Below, piece after piece: positions 36,492 through 49,900 of a DNA stretch of 64,000 nt. Position 1 is the first letter of the stretch, and every line of letters starts with the position of its first letter. The DNA comes from Liolophura sinensis (Eukaryota; Mollusca; Polyplacophora; Chitonida; Chitonidae). Position numbers and translations under genes: made by a program. The notes beneath the pieces were generated by a model. That model had not been told where the DNA came from, did no database searches, and worked only from the letters and a program-made list of their open reading frames with translations. Location of the stretch: NCBI RefSeq assembly GCF_032854445.1, contig NC_088300.1, positions 14,787,191 through 14,851,190 on the forward strand, written 5' to 3'.

Positions 36492-39373
36492 ATGACCTCT
36501 CAGTTGTCATTAGTCTGGAGAAGAGCACCGAAGTTGTGCCGATCTATGCTGCAGATATCAAGGTGTCCACTGTCACAAACCAAAAACACCTGTACCAGAT
36601 TTTATCATGTTGTCCCTGTGGCGAAGATGAGCAAGTGTAGCAGACCCATCACATCTGACAAAGCTCACATAAACACCGTACGTTTGCCTGTTGTATATCA
36701 ACAGTGCGCCACACTACACATGTTTTCATATGTACAAAGTCCAACAACTCTCACTGGTAGACCAACAGAGAAGAAGGGAGACAACTCAAGACCTGGCCTG
36801 GATAGTGCTGCCCAAACTGGCTGGGTGAGTGTAAAGGACCCATTTCTCAGACAGTGGATGATTAATAAAATGTTCTAGTAATGTTTACGATGAATGTAAA
36901 AAGTAGTGTGTAATGGTGATAAAATGTAAAGTTTAATTTATTAATTGGATGAATTACACATTATTACTTTGTTCTAGATGATGGAATAATGCACAGTTAT
37001 GTATGTCTTTTTTTATTTTTTTATTTCTTTATCTTAATCTCAGTTGTTGTGTTTTGATAGGTGATAAGACTGGCCAATGAGAATGGTAAGTTGAATAATT
37101 TTTTGTTTTTTGTTAATATTTTGGAGAAAAAAAATATTTAAAATAATCTGGAGAAAAGCTAAAAGAAGTAGGGTCATGTATAATTCCTGTTGGCTATTCC
37201 ACACCTCTTTCCGTAATCGTGATAATAGGCTGGCGGAGTGTCATAGCCACAGTTGTAGACATGTATAACCACTGGTAAACCATACACTGTTTCAATCCTG
37301 AGCCCAGCCAGTCCTTTCTAAATGGTGCTTACAGCTCAAAACAGGTGTAAACTGTGGCTTTACCTCTCCGCTGACTTACTCAATACCCAGTGTATATTCC
37401 AATCTGTATTGATACACCATTGTTGGAATTATTATTACTGTTATCATTATTCCTATTGAAATTCCCTAACATGGATTTTTGTGTAACATTATTCACCTGC
37501 AGGTTACCTGTCCTGGTGTAGGAACACTTACCTGGCCACTGTGGTTGGGGTGGGAATGTGGGCAGAGGGACCCTCATCTATAGCCTTCCATGCCACAGAG
37601 GGTAGGGAAATACTGCTGTCTGTATAAGTTATTTGTAGCTTAATATAAAAATGTTGAAAGTATATCAATATATTCTGTGTGTAAGAAGCTCTCAGCTAGC
37701 AATATATGGCTTTGAGCCCTACAAGATCTGTTTATTTTGAATCATTCTAATGTTTAAAATTGATGTGTGGTTCCCTCAGGGCTTTAGTAGACTGGACAAA
37801 TCATTAAAAAAGGTTCTATGCTTACATCAGATATACATGTGACTCATAAGGTACATGTACAACTGGTAACCATTTGGGTGAAATAAGTACAGTAAAAAAA
37901 TAATACAGGATAAAATCACCCAACCTCTTATGTTAGAGTCTCTTTTAATTTCCCACTTTACCTGTTCTTAAGCCTTACCCAAAATAAAATCTAAAAGAAT
38001 AAACTGCAGTAAGCGTGTAATCTGTATCAAGTGTAGAGAATTGGTTAGGTCTCAGTACTGATTGCCAGCTGTTATGTTACAAGGTGCCCTATTCCTGGGA
38101 GGACTGAACTTAGTTCTAGGAACGGTCAGTTACCTACACACTATCTTCAGGGTGAGGAAGGCCATCCACATGTCCCGGATCGGGACGGGACTTCACACCC
38201 TGGCCGCCCTCACCCACCTGGGCATCTGGTTGACAGTCGTTATCACTTACCTGGGCTACGTGGAGGCAGAAGAAGAGGCCAGGCACCCAGGTAAATCCTA
38301 TAGGATAGACAGGGTGTTGTGAGGTAAATGAAGGAAAAGTTAGTTGTCACACATAACAAGTACGGTCTCATCATTGAAACGGAATACTGTAAACAACATA
38401 AACTTTCACTCACAAAAAATAGATGTCATACTATATTATTTTTAGTCCTGAAAGTTACATTTTTCCAGTAGAACATCATCCTCCTATCCAGACAATCGTC
38501 AAGACTCTTTTCTAAGTGTAATGGAACTCTCAGAATAAGGTAAAATGATCAACTTTGTCATTGACAAAATTTTAGATTCTTTGCTCGTAAATAATCGGTG
38601 AAGAAATATCTCATTATAGCATTATGTACAAATTAGTATTAAAATATGTGCAGTAATTAGCCAGAAATACATGTGTGAGTTAAAATTTGCTTGTGCTTGC
38701 AAGTAAAATTTTACTTTTAAGCTGATGAATAAAATATGTTATCCAGGTAAAAATCAGCGCACATAATAATAAGTTAGTGAAGAATCAGTGTGATAATAAC
38801 TTAAGTCTTTATACAAATGCCATTTATCAAGTTACATTGTACATGGATGTAAAATTTATTTATTTATTTGATTGGTGTTTTACGCCGTACTCAAGAATAT
38901 TTCACTTATTCAATGGCGGCCAGCATTATGGTGAGTGGAAACCGGGCAGAGCCCAGGGGAAACCCACGACCATCTGCAGGTTGCTGGAGACCGTCCCACG
39001 TATGGCCGGAGAGGAAGCCAGCATGAGCTGGACTTGAACTCACAGTGACAGCATTGGTGAGAGACTTCTGGGTCATTACGCTACGCTAGCACGCTAACCA
39101 ACTGAGCCACGGAGGCCCCCACATGGATGTAGAAAGTACATATAGCAGTATGGTAGCAAAACCAGTTTACAGGTAGTGAGAACAACCTGGGTGTAACCAC
39201 AAAACTAGATTGATCTGTCTGATACAATATGGATTCATTAATAATATGTATATATTGTTAAATGTCAACATTTTTGCAACCTTTTATTTGTGTTTTTAGG
39301 TACTACAGGCCTTGAGGGCTTTGACAAGGGGATATTTCTGGAATCCAGTGTGAGGAAAGATCCACCTAAATGA
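36492..39373 (+). CDS. TMEM160: TMEM160-like mitochondrial membrane protein, 5 exons
   Basis: Exons: 36492-36824, 37061-37085, 37503-37601, 38069-38290, 39300-39373; phases join to 250 codons plus stop. Across exons 2-4 the sequence LANENGYLSWCRNTYLA, then GALFLGGLNLVLGTVSY, aligns with the conserved AHETAFLSWFRN and FFLLGGL...GSASY regions of vertebrate TMEM160, a small inner-mitochondrial-membrane protein of unclear role. Three hydrophobic segments: about residues 130-145, 156-175 and 196-216. The first 60 residues are rich in Arg, Ser and Cys with almost no acidic residues, fitting a mitochondrial presequence. The N-terminal region is longer than in the ~190-residue human protein. Exon 2 is a 25-nt micro-exon. 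Intron 4 carries a full-length SINE. The start is the first ATG of the open frame; the 5' UTR is not defined. Confidence 0.75.
38852..39120 (-). mobile_element. Full-length SINE with target-site duplication in TMEM160-like intron 4
   Basis: Complete from the (AAAT)n tail to the tRNA head (CTAACCAACTGAGCCACGGA on +). Flanked by an exact 11-bp duplication ACATGGATGTA at 38841-38851 and 39121-39131. Among the best preserved copies. Confidence 0.92.
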
Positions 39374-39616
39374 TCAAAAACAAAAGATATTAGATGTAGA
39401 TATACATGTAGGAGTAGATAGAGAGATATATTTTTTTACTACACGACTAATTGTTCCTATTTATTGCCTGTATGTAATTATCATATAACTGTCAGGCTTT
39501 GTCAAACTCGTGGACCTTGATATAATATTACATTTTGTTTGGTGTTTTTTTGTTGTTTTTTTGATGTTTTTTTTTCTTAGAAGATGTAGCCTTTTATCTA
39601 CATCTGCTGTTATTCT

Positions 39617-39652
39617 GTTTCTCTCTCTCCCTCTTTCTCTCTCTCTCTCATT
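39617..39652. repeat. (CT)n-rich microsatellite in the TMEM160-like 3' UTR
   Basis: TCTCTCTC runs with a few interruptions, 250 bp after the stop codon. Confidence 0.85.
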
Positions 39653-40087
39653 ATCTTTGCTTTTGTGTAATCCAGACTTTATAGATAAAGATATTATCCT
39701 AAGAAATACTTGTTAATGAACAGATTGAAGCTTCAGTGAGAGAAAATTGCCGAATAGAAGTCTGAGTTGAATTGCAGTTAGGATTCAGTTATTTGTAAGA
39801 TTTATGTAATGGGAATTACATTGTGCATGTTTAGTGTAATTGAGGTTTAACTCGGTTCTCGCAAGCTCATGTTAGCAGTTAACTCTATAAAACGACATAA
39901 AAAGCAGCCGTTTGATATTGCATGTATTGTGTTATTTTATGCATGAATTACGTTCTTTTTTGTGTAAAGCCATGTGTTGTGTTCTTTTCTGCAATACCAT
40001 AACACCTATGTACTTCGTCAGTGTGAGACTTTAAATCGATGTATATTTCTTCAGTGACGGTTAAGGATTTGCCAGACACAGACCTGA

Positions 40088-40093
40088 AATAAA
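40088..40093 (+). terminator. Candidate poly(A) signal of the TMEM160-like gene
   Basis: AATAAA about 715 bp after the stop codon, followed by a T/G-rich stretch. Confidence 0.5.
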
Positions 40094-40142
40094 GAATTTA
40101 CATATTTTTGGTGCTACATGTATTTGAAATATGTTTTTGTGT

Positions 40143-40176
40143 GTATGTAGGTATGTATGTATGTATGTATGTATGC
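40143..40176. repeat. (GTAT)n microsatellite
   Basis: Six or more consecutive GTAT units. Confidence 0.9.
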
Positions 40177-40183
40177 TTGGTGT

Positions 40184-40292
40184 TTAACGTCATACTTAGC
40201 ATTTTTTCAGGCATCTAATGAGCCAAGCAGTCATGTTTCCTTGCAACCTCTCCGTGCTGAGCGCCAAGCCAGGCAGCAGGAAGTACCATTTT
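40184..40292 (-). repeat. Second dispersed repeat family, copy 3
   Basis: On the minus strand it reads GCTCAGCACGGAGAGG, then AAGGAAACATGACTG, matching the copy at 4637-4805, and carries GACGTTAAACACCAAGCA at one end. Confidence 0.65.
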
Positions 40293-40930
40293 TAAAGTCT
40301 GGTATAACCTGACTATATGTTTTTGAAAACGTAAAGCCATAGAGTTCTTTATACCAGGCTTAGTATTTGGTGTGTATCCCTGTATGGCTCGTTAAAGGCT
40401 GCTTGGCAACGGCGTTTCCATAAACATGTGACAATTTCTTGAACGTTTCCACAAATTCTGAAGAAGTATGAGAAAATTGGTAATCATTGTTTGAATCAGC
40501 CCTCTCGAAACTGCTTTGACAGTTACTATATTTACCAACGCCTCCGCTGTGCTTATCTGGGTTTCCAGTCCAAACTAGGTATTGTCCCACTATGACAATA
40601 CGGGTCTCAGTACAAGCCCATGTAAATACAACAGTCAGGTATAGTTTCCATGTAAAATTTGTTGGACCTTGTGTACTTATCTTTATTTGTTTCATTGGTG
40701 TTTAACGCGTTACACAAGATGATTTTACAGATTTGACTTCGAAATGTAGGAAAACTTCCAGGTAACTTGCAAAAGGTCGGTTGTTTACCCTGACACTTCC
40801 GGTTCCCCAGCCCATGAAACTGGCTTCCATAGCCTATGTGAATAAAAGGAGTATGGCGTTTAAAAAAAAAAACAATCAATCAATGAATATATGACCGCGG
40901 TCTGCTTTGTTGTTGGAGGAAACCACAAAA

Positions 40931-41312
40931 TGAACCCCGACCTTCACCTGGTACCTGACCAACTTCCGATCTTCACCTGATACCTGACCAATTTCCGATC
41001 TTCACCTGGTACCTGACCAACTTCCGATCTTCAACTGGTACCTGACCATCTTCCGATCTTCAACTGGTACCTTACCAACTTTGATCTTCACCTGATACCT
41101 GACCAATGTCCGATCTTCACCTGGTACCTGACCAACTTCCGATCTTCACCTGGTACCTGACCAGCTTCCGATCCTCATCTGGTACCTGACCAACTTCCGA
41201 TCTTCACCTGGTACTTGACCAACTTCCGATCCTCATCTAGTACCTTACCAACTTCCGATCTTCACCTGATACCTGACCAACTTCCGATCTTCACCTGGTA
41301 CCTGACTATCTC
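40931..41312. repeat. ~28-bp minisatellite
   Basis: About 13 copies of CCGATCTTCACCTGGTACCT plus GACCAACTT, with small substitutions. Confidence 0.92.
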
Positions 41313-43637
41313 CCTGACTTAATGTTGTGACGGAACCAGAGTTAACTGAATTCGAACCAAGGATTTCATTGACCAAAATCCGCTTGCTGGCTTCGTCGAG
41401 AACATGTCATTAGGTGTATGATACTAGTGAAAAAAACGTAAAACAGTTTTAGAGGCCACTAGCTTTGGCACATAAGCTCACGTGTATGCCGAGCTTCATG
41501 TGACACGCATCATCCTCAAAGCAGAACACTATGCTCCCATAAGTTTATATGAGAACTATACAACATCAGTGTTTATGAATGCAGTGTAAGGGCGTGAAGG
41601 TTGTTTACCAAGTCGGTGTGCAACCAGGTTGGCTTTTTCCCCTTGATGACGTAATCTGTCAGTACAGAATTGGATAGCTTTGTGATATCACTCACCTCTC
41701 GTTACATCTACCCGCTAACAGGATTTTTCCACCGCTTTATATTTATCAAATATTAGAAACACAGAAATATATATCCCACAAAATAATAAACTTGACATCT
41801 AATTACATTGTGGGGCCCAACCATCATGGGTTTTTCTCAGTAAGTTGATGCCTTAATCCACTGGTCTTCATTATTGTCACCCTGATAATTAATCTGTTAA
41901 TAGCGTCACACCGAATTAATTGCCTCCCTTGATGACATATTTTTAGGAGCAATGACCTCCAGTCTGGTTCCCTGACGTATTCTGCGTGCATGTACCTTGA
42001 AGCTATTAGCTCCCGCCTGACGTCAGCCGGAGTGAACGGGTCAGCAATGACCCCCAGGGCCCAAAATATTTGCTAAATGTAGAAATTTGCTAAACTTGGC
42101 GATCATTATCAGCGTATTTAATTGTAAAGATCCATACATGTCCACTTACACTGTATGAGTGTATGTACTGCCCTGCTCTCAAAACAATACGCGTGGCCGA
42201 GTGGAAATAGGGTGCTAGTAGTCTCCACGTCCCATGGTCGATAAACGAGAGTTTGTGCTTGTCCAAGCATTTCCCGTAATTTTAATTTTGAGTGTTGTAC
42301 ATCAGGTTTAAGTAACAAAGCACAGAAAGTATGTATTACCGTCCTGAGTGGCTCAAAACAGTGTTTCGCTGAAATCTGAGGTAACCTTAGATCCGAAGCA
42401 CAGTGAGAAACATGACTTGAATATCATGCGGAAGATAGCAATTTTGCGAAAAACTACATCAGTCAACACCAATCAGGTATTTCAATGCGCTTGTCTCAGA
42501 CATTCAGATTTACCTTTAGGTATAGGCCCTACATTGCCATGTGGACCAAACCCCATAGCTACAGGTAGAATTCATATGTGAATGGTAAATTCATTGTGGC
42601 AATGGTCCAGACAGGAAGACGTGTTCTGTGTAAGCTAATTTGGGCCAAAGAACGCACTGATTGGGTGATCTGGCCGTTGTTCTCTGACCATGTGAGTGTA
42701 GGCGCGTGTCGAGAGTAGACTAGACGAGGGTTGATGTCACGGCTGGGACGTATTATCCCAATCCATCTCACATGACTTGTAAGGACATGGCCAGCATGGC
42801 TATACTGACGCAACTATTTAATTGGCCATAATGTACCGATATTTCTTGTTGAGTTGATCAATCTAGTTTTAAATCCACAAAAAAGCTTATTGTTCAAAAT
42901 ATGCATAGTATGATTTTAACTGTATGTGTGACACTACCATTCTCCCCCCCCAAATGCAGACATTCAATCAAATGTGTCTGGTTTAAAAAGTTCTACTCTT
43001 CAACAATACTATGTGCAACAATAATCTCCGATCGCACGGTGTTTGAAAGGTTGCTCGACATATGTTGCTACACTCCGCCTATGTACTACTTGGATCTGAC
43101 GGCTACGAGAAAATCTTGAGAACAGAATTTAACAGACTATCATTGTTATCTAACCAGACATCATGATATTTTTATGTACATTCACATATAGCCGATTCGC
43201 GACAAAATGCAGGAGCGGGATATTCAAAGTGTAGTGTGATGCATTAGCGACTGCCCTCAAAAACCGCAAGACAACTATCAACTTATCACGTGATTACACC
43301 GCAGCAGATCTACTTAGTGTGGCCCCCAGAAGACGGAATACACGGAGCACCCGAGTTAAATGGCCACATTTAAGGCTGTAAACAAGTACGATACCCATCT
43401 ATAGGTAACATCTCCTATGGCTACCCCCGTATTTCTGGTAACTCTGGTTGGGCTGACTTCTGTCAGACTTACAAAAGGAAGTGCAGGTTAGTGGAAGTTA
43501 ATGAGCTTACAATATGCAAAACTACATAGGCCTGTCTCGCTCAATGTTTCTGCTATCGATGGTCACCACCGAATTTTGGTTAGACTAGTCTATGTGAGGG
43601 AAATGCAGGACAGTGACCTATGGAAGCCCCCACCCTC

Positions 43638-43693
43638 TATATGTAATAATACACTCAAAAATATATTCTATATGTAATAATACACTCAAAAAT
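43638..43693. repeat. Short tandem duplication next to a foldback element
   Basis: CTATATGTAATAATACACTC followed by AAAAAT occurs twice in succession. Confidence 0.85.
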
Positions 43694-43694
43694 T

Positions 43695-43884
43695 AATCTG
43701 TTAATTTTAACAGAAAGCTTGTTGTCTGAGTGATGCTAGAATGTATTCTGTTATTACAACACAATATTCTGTCGTATTCAACATAATATCCTGATATGAC
43801 ATTTAACAGAATAATCTGCTGCAATAGCAGAATGCATTCTAGTATGCACTCAGGCAACAAACATTCTGTTAAAATTAACAGATT
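43695..43884. mobile_element. Foldback (long-TIR) MITE, 86 bp upstream of the carbonic anhydrase start codon
   Basis: The left arm AATCTGTTAATTTTAACAGA... GTTGTCTGAGTG is mirrored by the right arm CACTCAGGCAAC... TTAAAATTAACAGATT. Complementarity continues inward (TAGAATGTATTCTG / AGAATGCATTCTA), so most of the 190 bp can fold into one hairpin. No coding capacity. Confidence 0.8.
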
Positions 43885-43969
43885 CATTGTTTTAGTATGT
43901 TATGAAATGCAGAACTACATTTTCTTGGCAGTGTTTCACTTACGTAGGTATGGCGTTAAATTTGGAGCG

Positions 43970-46900
43970 ATGTATGCTGGGACAGTCACCAGAATCATCG
44001 TCCTAATTTTGCTGCTGAGCTACGCAGGCCTTCAGACTACATGTATGTCAGAGGTTTGAATTGTTACACATATGTATCCAGCTAAGTAGAATGTATGTTG
44101 TTTAAGTAGAACATATTCTGCATAAATAAACCCTATCTATTAACATTCAAAATCTTTCATTATATAAACATTTTAATAATAAAACTAGAGCATCCGATAA
44201 CCGATAGGAGGCATGGACAGGTAGTGATTTAATCAATCAGTTGTCAGGAAAATGAATGGCAATTTTGAATACAAATGACTAAATGTACCCCAATACCATT
44301 ACATGCATATCATACAAAACGCCCTCACGGTTCACGGTTTTGAGCACTGTCATGAGAAGTTGAAAACAGCCTCATTCTATTACTTTTCGATTTATTCAAT
44401 TTTAAACAATCGCATTTTCGAGAAGAATAACCACGAGATGGAATTTCCTGCTTAGTGCCATGTACCAAAGTGTCTTCAACAGAGAATGAGGTGAAGGTTT
44501 TAGTCTTTCCCCTACATGGATCGAAAACATCAAAAAATAAATAATACTCAGAAAACTTCGAACGAGTTTGACCTTGAACTTTAGGTTTGACTCTACAATA
44601 GACCATGTTTTACAGGTTTATGCTCTTGTGATTTTCACTCACTGATTGTTAGAATGTGTATATCTCATGTACCTGTGCTTTCACCTCATTTTCTGTTAAG
44701 ACATTTTTGTGGGTGTCGCAAGGTAAGAAATTGTTTAAATATATATCTCGTTGAACAACTTCAGTGTTTTTGTTTAATTTGTTTTATTTATTTATTGGAT
44801 TGGTGTTTTATGCTTTACTCAAGAATATTTCACATATACAAGACCTACGATTGCGAACAGCATTATAGTGGGAAGAGACGGGGCATAGCCCAGGTGTTGT
44901 TGAAGTGTAGCTTCTATATGACATTTAAACGCAAAGTACCACTTCAAGATACGTCCACATGTTTCACTTTGAAGAGCACTTGGTTTGAATAGCTGTACAA
45001 AACCCTCTCGAAGTTCCTAAATGAGGTCATCTTATAGGGTGACAGATAACATACACAAGTGTCTTATAACTGATAACAATTGAATAATTTTTGTACGAAA
45101 GTTCATGCAAAATAAGCCATAGATGCTTTTCTTTCAATTGCCTACAGATGTGCAACTGAGCAAGTATATACATGTAGTAAATTCAAGAGATTATAAAATA
45201 GAGGTAAGATCGCGGAACAGTCTATGAAGCTCAAAGCCGATTGCCTAGCCTAAATGTACATATACCTTGAACATATGAGATTTTGTTTTCTGCTGTAAAG
45301 AGAAGTCAAACAGCATGGTTCACAAAAGATTGACTTTTAATTAGACTTCTAAAAATCAGATAAGATACTCTGCTTCTCCAAGCTGCATAAATCGTGCTAT
45401 CTTTCTTCTGATTAGTGCCAAGTATCTTTCAATGACAATTCAGAGTTTATTACTATTTTTATTACGATATCATTGCCTGATTTGTACATGAAATAAGCAG
45501 GTTTTTCGAATAAACAACACTGCACTGCTTTAGGTCCCCAACAACACACCCGACAAGTGAAAAATTGATCGAATTAAAAAGATGGTGGAGAAAAAGTACG
45601 TACGTACGTACGAACGGACGGACCGATCGACTGATCGGGATGTCTTACAGCTGACTCCCGGTATATAAAAGTAAGGTCTGCCAGGAATTTATTTATTTGA
45701 CTGGTGCTTTACGCCGTACTCAAGAATATTTCACTTATACCCTAATGGTGGCATTATGGTGGGAGGAAACGGGACAGGGCCCGGGGTAAACCCACATCCA
45801 TCAGCATGTTGCTGACAGACCTTCACACATACGGTCGGAGATGAAGCCACCATGAGTTGGACTTGAGCTAACAGCGGCCTCAATGGTGGGAGGCTCCTGG
45901 GTCATTGCGCCGCGCTGGCGTGCTAAGCCGTTTGACCACGGAGGCCCCTCGGTTTGCCAGGAATAGGCCTAAAAAGGAAAACACGTGTGTTAGCATGTGA
46001 ATGTAGAAACCTTTCGCAACTACACAGATATATAAGATAGACCTATCTAAAAAAAAGATTCACTATGTTTTTGTGCAGCGAAGTGTTAAATTGCGGTTCG
46101 GAAAACCGACTAATTTTAATCCAGTAATTGCTAGGCAGAAATTTTTCTTATGGCTACACTAATTTTGACAAGTATGACAATAATTTCATTATTCGTTGTC
46201 TAGTTAACGAGTAAGTATGTATTCACCTATAGACGGTGTTCATCAAGCAAAGTGTGAATTAGTGGATTGGATTGTTATATGGTGATTTTCATTAAATAAC
46301 ATCAAATATTTGACTAATGCTAGTTTTGTATATAATGCTTAATTCTATTTGTAATATTTCTACACAACTTTATTTCTACATGAAGTTCTGGAAATTTACA
46401 CGTTTTGTTCCAGGGAACGTGTATGAGTGGGGATACGTGGGAGCTCATAGTGAGTATACAGTATGTTGTGGTAAGGGACCGTCTTGGAATATCACAATCT
46501 GTTGATGATCAGTGGACCAAATTAACAACAGAAATTTGGAAATTCAATAAATCAGTCTCCTGGCACACCATTTTATTTTCATCTATTAAATTTTCGAAAT
46601 CATACATGTCCCATTATATCTTATTTTTGCATCATTATATTCATCAAATATGCGGAACGAGGATTTTATATCAAACACTGTATAATTCTACAGCGTACAT
46701 CCACAGTGTCATGTAGACCTACTGACATGGACGCCTCATATCATATAGCGCAACTGGGGTGGAATGTAATTATGCACAAACTGAATTGTGAAAACTTCAG
46801 TCAGAAGCTTCATTAAAATGAGGTATATATCACATGAAAGATTATTAAAAACAGGAAAATAGTTTTATTTATTTTTTAAAGAATTTGAAATATTCTTATT

Positions 46901-49900
46901 CGTGAGTAAAAAGGTTTAAAAACCCTGCGGTGATCTGTATTCACCTAGAGGGTATCAACGACGTCACATCAATATTGTTTGCTTGAAATAGTTGTATGTA
47001 CATGCATTTAGAATGATGAAATCTAGCAGCCTGTGTGTGTTGAGTGGCAAAAATCTGATGTAACGTCACTGGTCCCAGTATAGTCGGAAAAGATTGTTTA
47101 CCTACAGTCTGGTTAAGCATTTCATTTCCTTGCTCTTAAAATTTCACCTAATATCGCCACTATATGGCTAAAATATGTCCGATCTAGTAATGTAATGTAT
47201 CCCAATGTATCTCCGAATATCCAGTGTATCTCCATATACTCAATGTATCACCCCATACACCTAATGTACCTCCATATACCTCTGTAATATCATATACGCA
47301 TGTATGCCCATATAAATACCTTACGACTTTTATTCTCTTTGACACTTTATTTGCTTTAAAATGTTATCTTGTTTATGTAAGTGGTCGTGGATTTCCACTA
47401 TAATGTTGGTCGCCGTCGTATAAGTGAAATATTCTTGAGTACGGCGTAAAACAATAATCAAATAAATAAATAAATAAATATTTATGTAAGTCCTAAATCT
47501 CCCAGCACATGCATTTGTTCCATTGTTTTCCCTGTATGTCCGAACATATTTCGTTCTTCCATTGTTTTCCCTGAATATCCCAGCATATCTCGTTCGTCCA
47601 TCGTTTATTCCAGTATGTCCAAACATATCTCTTTCTTCCATTGTTTGCTCCTGAATCTCTAAGAATACATCTTTTTTCCATTGTTTGCTCCTGAATCTCT
47701 CAGAATACATCTTTCTTCGGTCGTTTGTCCCTGTATTTCTCAGCACATCCATTCAAGTTTTTGTTCCTCAGTCTCTCAGCGTGTCTCTGATCATAGGTCC
47801 CGATCAATGGAAATCGCATTTCCCGCACTGTGGTGGTATGAGGCAATCTCCAATTGACATCAACACAGATCACGTGTTATATAACGAGAATTTGGGGGAT
47901 CTTAAGCTGCTGAATTACGACACTTCTCTCTCTACTCCGCCTACGTTGATCAACAATGGACACACAGGTAGATCACGTGATATAGTTTAGCAGCAAGTTC
48001 ATGGCAGATTTATATTAAGTCGGGTGCCTTCATTCTTACCCGCTATCAAGATCCACTTAGTTACAACGGTATTTCTAAACCTTGATAGGTTTATCCAGGG
48101 GAAAAAATCCGTCCACTATTTGAACAGTTACGGCGAAAGGTTGAATAAATTTTGACGGTTGACATTTGGTAACCTTGATAGCGAATTTCATAGCCACGGA
48201 ATCTTTATTGTACCTACCATCGATATTAGTTGAAACAAGGTCTACAAAAAATGCATGATGGATAAAGGTTTGAAAGCAGTTTCTATCCCGCTGTTACTTG
48301 CAGACCGTGTGCAAATATACATATTAAATAGAGATGACTTTTCAAACAACATCGAGTGTGTCATGCAACACACCGGCCGTTACCTTTACCTCCCCAAACA
48401 ATATTATTCCATACTGATAATTTCTGCAAATAAAAGAACTTGAGTTTGTTTGTTAGTTTGATGTTATGGTTTATATAAAGGCGAACTATAGAACTTTCCT
48501 ACAGTGATGAAAGTGTTGTACTTTCTCAGGATTTGAGTGGGTACGAATCAAGGTTCAGCGATATCGAGCTACACAATAAAAACCGCTACGACGGTTTTAA
48601 ACCCCTAAACATAGGCCCTATGGACGATGTGGTTTACTGCGATTTTGGTCTTTTTGTGTAACACGTCTAACGGGCCGCCTACAGGCTTTTTTTTTTTAAA
48701 TACAAGTATTGATTGATTTCGATCATTGTATGTTTCACAGTTCAAGTAAACATTCAAGGAGACTACTTTCTGCAAGGTGGAGGACTACCATCCCGATATA
48801 GAGTGGCCCAGTTTCATTTCCACTGGGGCGATGCGGACAAACGGGGCTCTGAGCATTTAGTCAACGGCAAAGCCTTTCCTATGGAGGTGTAGCATTCGGT
48901 TTATTTATTACGCTTCCAAGTGGAAAGCTTTATTTTCGCTAGGAGGTTTAAAAATTCTTTTCGAACAGTGTTTTTTGTCGATCTTCTAGAAAACTGCAAA
49001 CTTCGGCTGTTTGATATTTGGCATCAAAATTCTCGCAAATGTTGTATGTTACACTTTCTAAGTTTATCTTCCTTGACCACCTGGCTTGGTGGCCACATTA
49101 GACTTTGCGCTAAACTTTTTATAAAAACGTCTTCTACTAAAGAACCAACAGACGGACACTTCTAAAATTTGAAATGCACATATATAGAGCCATAATAGTT
49201 GCATAAAAGCTCGTCATTGTTTTTTGTTATTATTATTATTTTGATATAACTGTTATGTGTTCCGGTGTATATTTGACTGATGAGCCCAAATCTGCTTTTT
49301 AGCTGTGTTTCTATCTTTTTAATCAAAAAATAATAATTTCAGTGTTTTGAAATGCACATATATAGAGCAATACTAGTTGCATAAAAGCTCGTAATTGTTT
49401 TATTATTATTATTATTGTGATATAACTGTTATATATTCAGGCGTATATCTGGCCGATGAGTCCAAATCTGATTATGTTTTTTTTTTTTTTTTGTCTATGT
49501 TTCTATCTTTTTGAGATATAATCAAAAATAATAATTTTAGGGTTTTTAACTTACGTATTTTCAGTGACCTATAAACTGAACAACATGAGAGCTGGAAATT
49601 TGCAATTCATGAGACTCACTTTATGTTCGTCTCGAATTAATTATGTTAAAACGATATTTTAAACCAATTCAGGTTTATTATTTCTCCCCAGATGCACATT
49701 GTGCACTACTCCACGGAGTATTCTAACGTGAGTGACGCTTTGAACAGGCCCAATGGCTTAGCTGTGCTAGCTGTGCTCTTCACGGTGAGAGATTGTATGA
49801 CCTGACTTATTATGTGAAGTCAGCCATCCATCAAGTGAGGCATGACCAGCTCTTAAAACCGCACTTAAAATTAAAAAATTGTCACAAATAAGCGAAAAAC

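Larger units (their letters stand above)
39374..43969. other. Interval between TMEM160-like and carbonic anhydrase genes
   Basis: The first ~720 bp are probably 3' UTR. The rest holds a microsatellite, a dispersed repeat, a minisatellite and a foldback element (listed separately), with no gene seen. Confidence 0.5.

Noticed and set aside
39020-39119. tRNA gene
   Set aside because: The tRNA-like sequences here and in other copies are SINE heads: they are attached to SINE bodies, diverged, and flanked by target duplications.
44043-44059. Donor at GAG|GTTTGA for carbonic anhydrase exon 1
   Set aside because: It would place exon 2 in the wrong frame. The GTATGT donor after 44042 has a better consensus and the right phase.
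47330-47752. 140-codon minus-strand ORF
   Set aside because: Runs through a SINE tail and the splice-adjacent minisatellite, antisense to the carbonic anhydrase gene.
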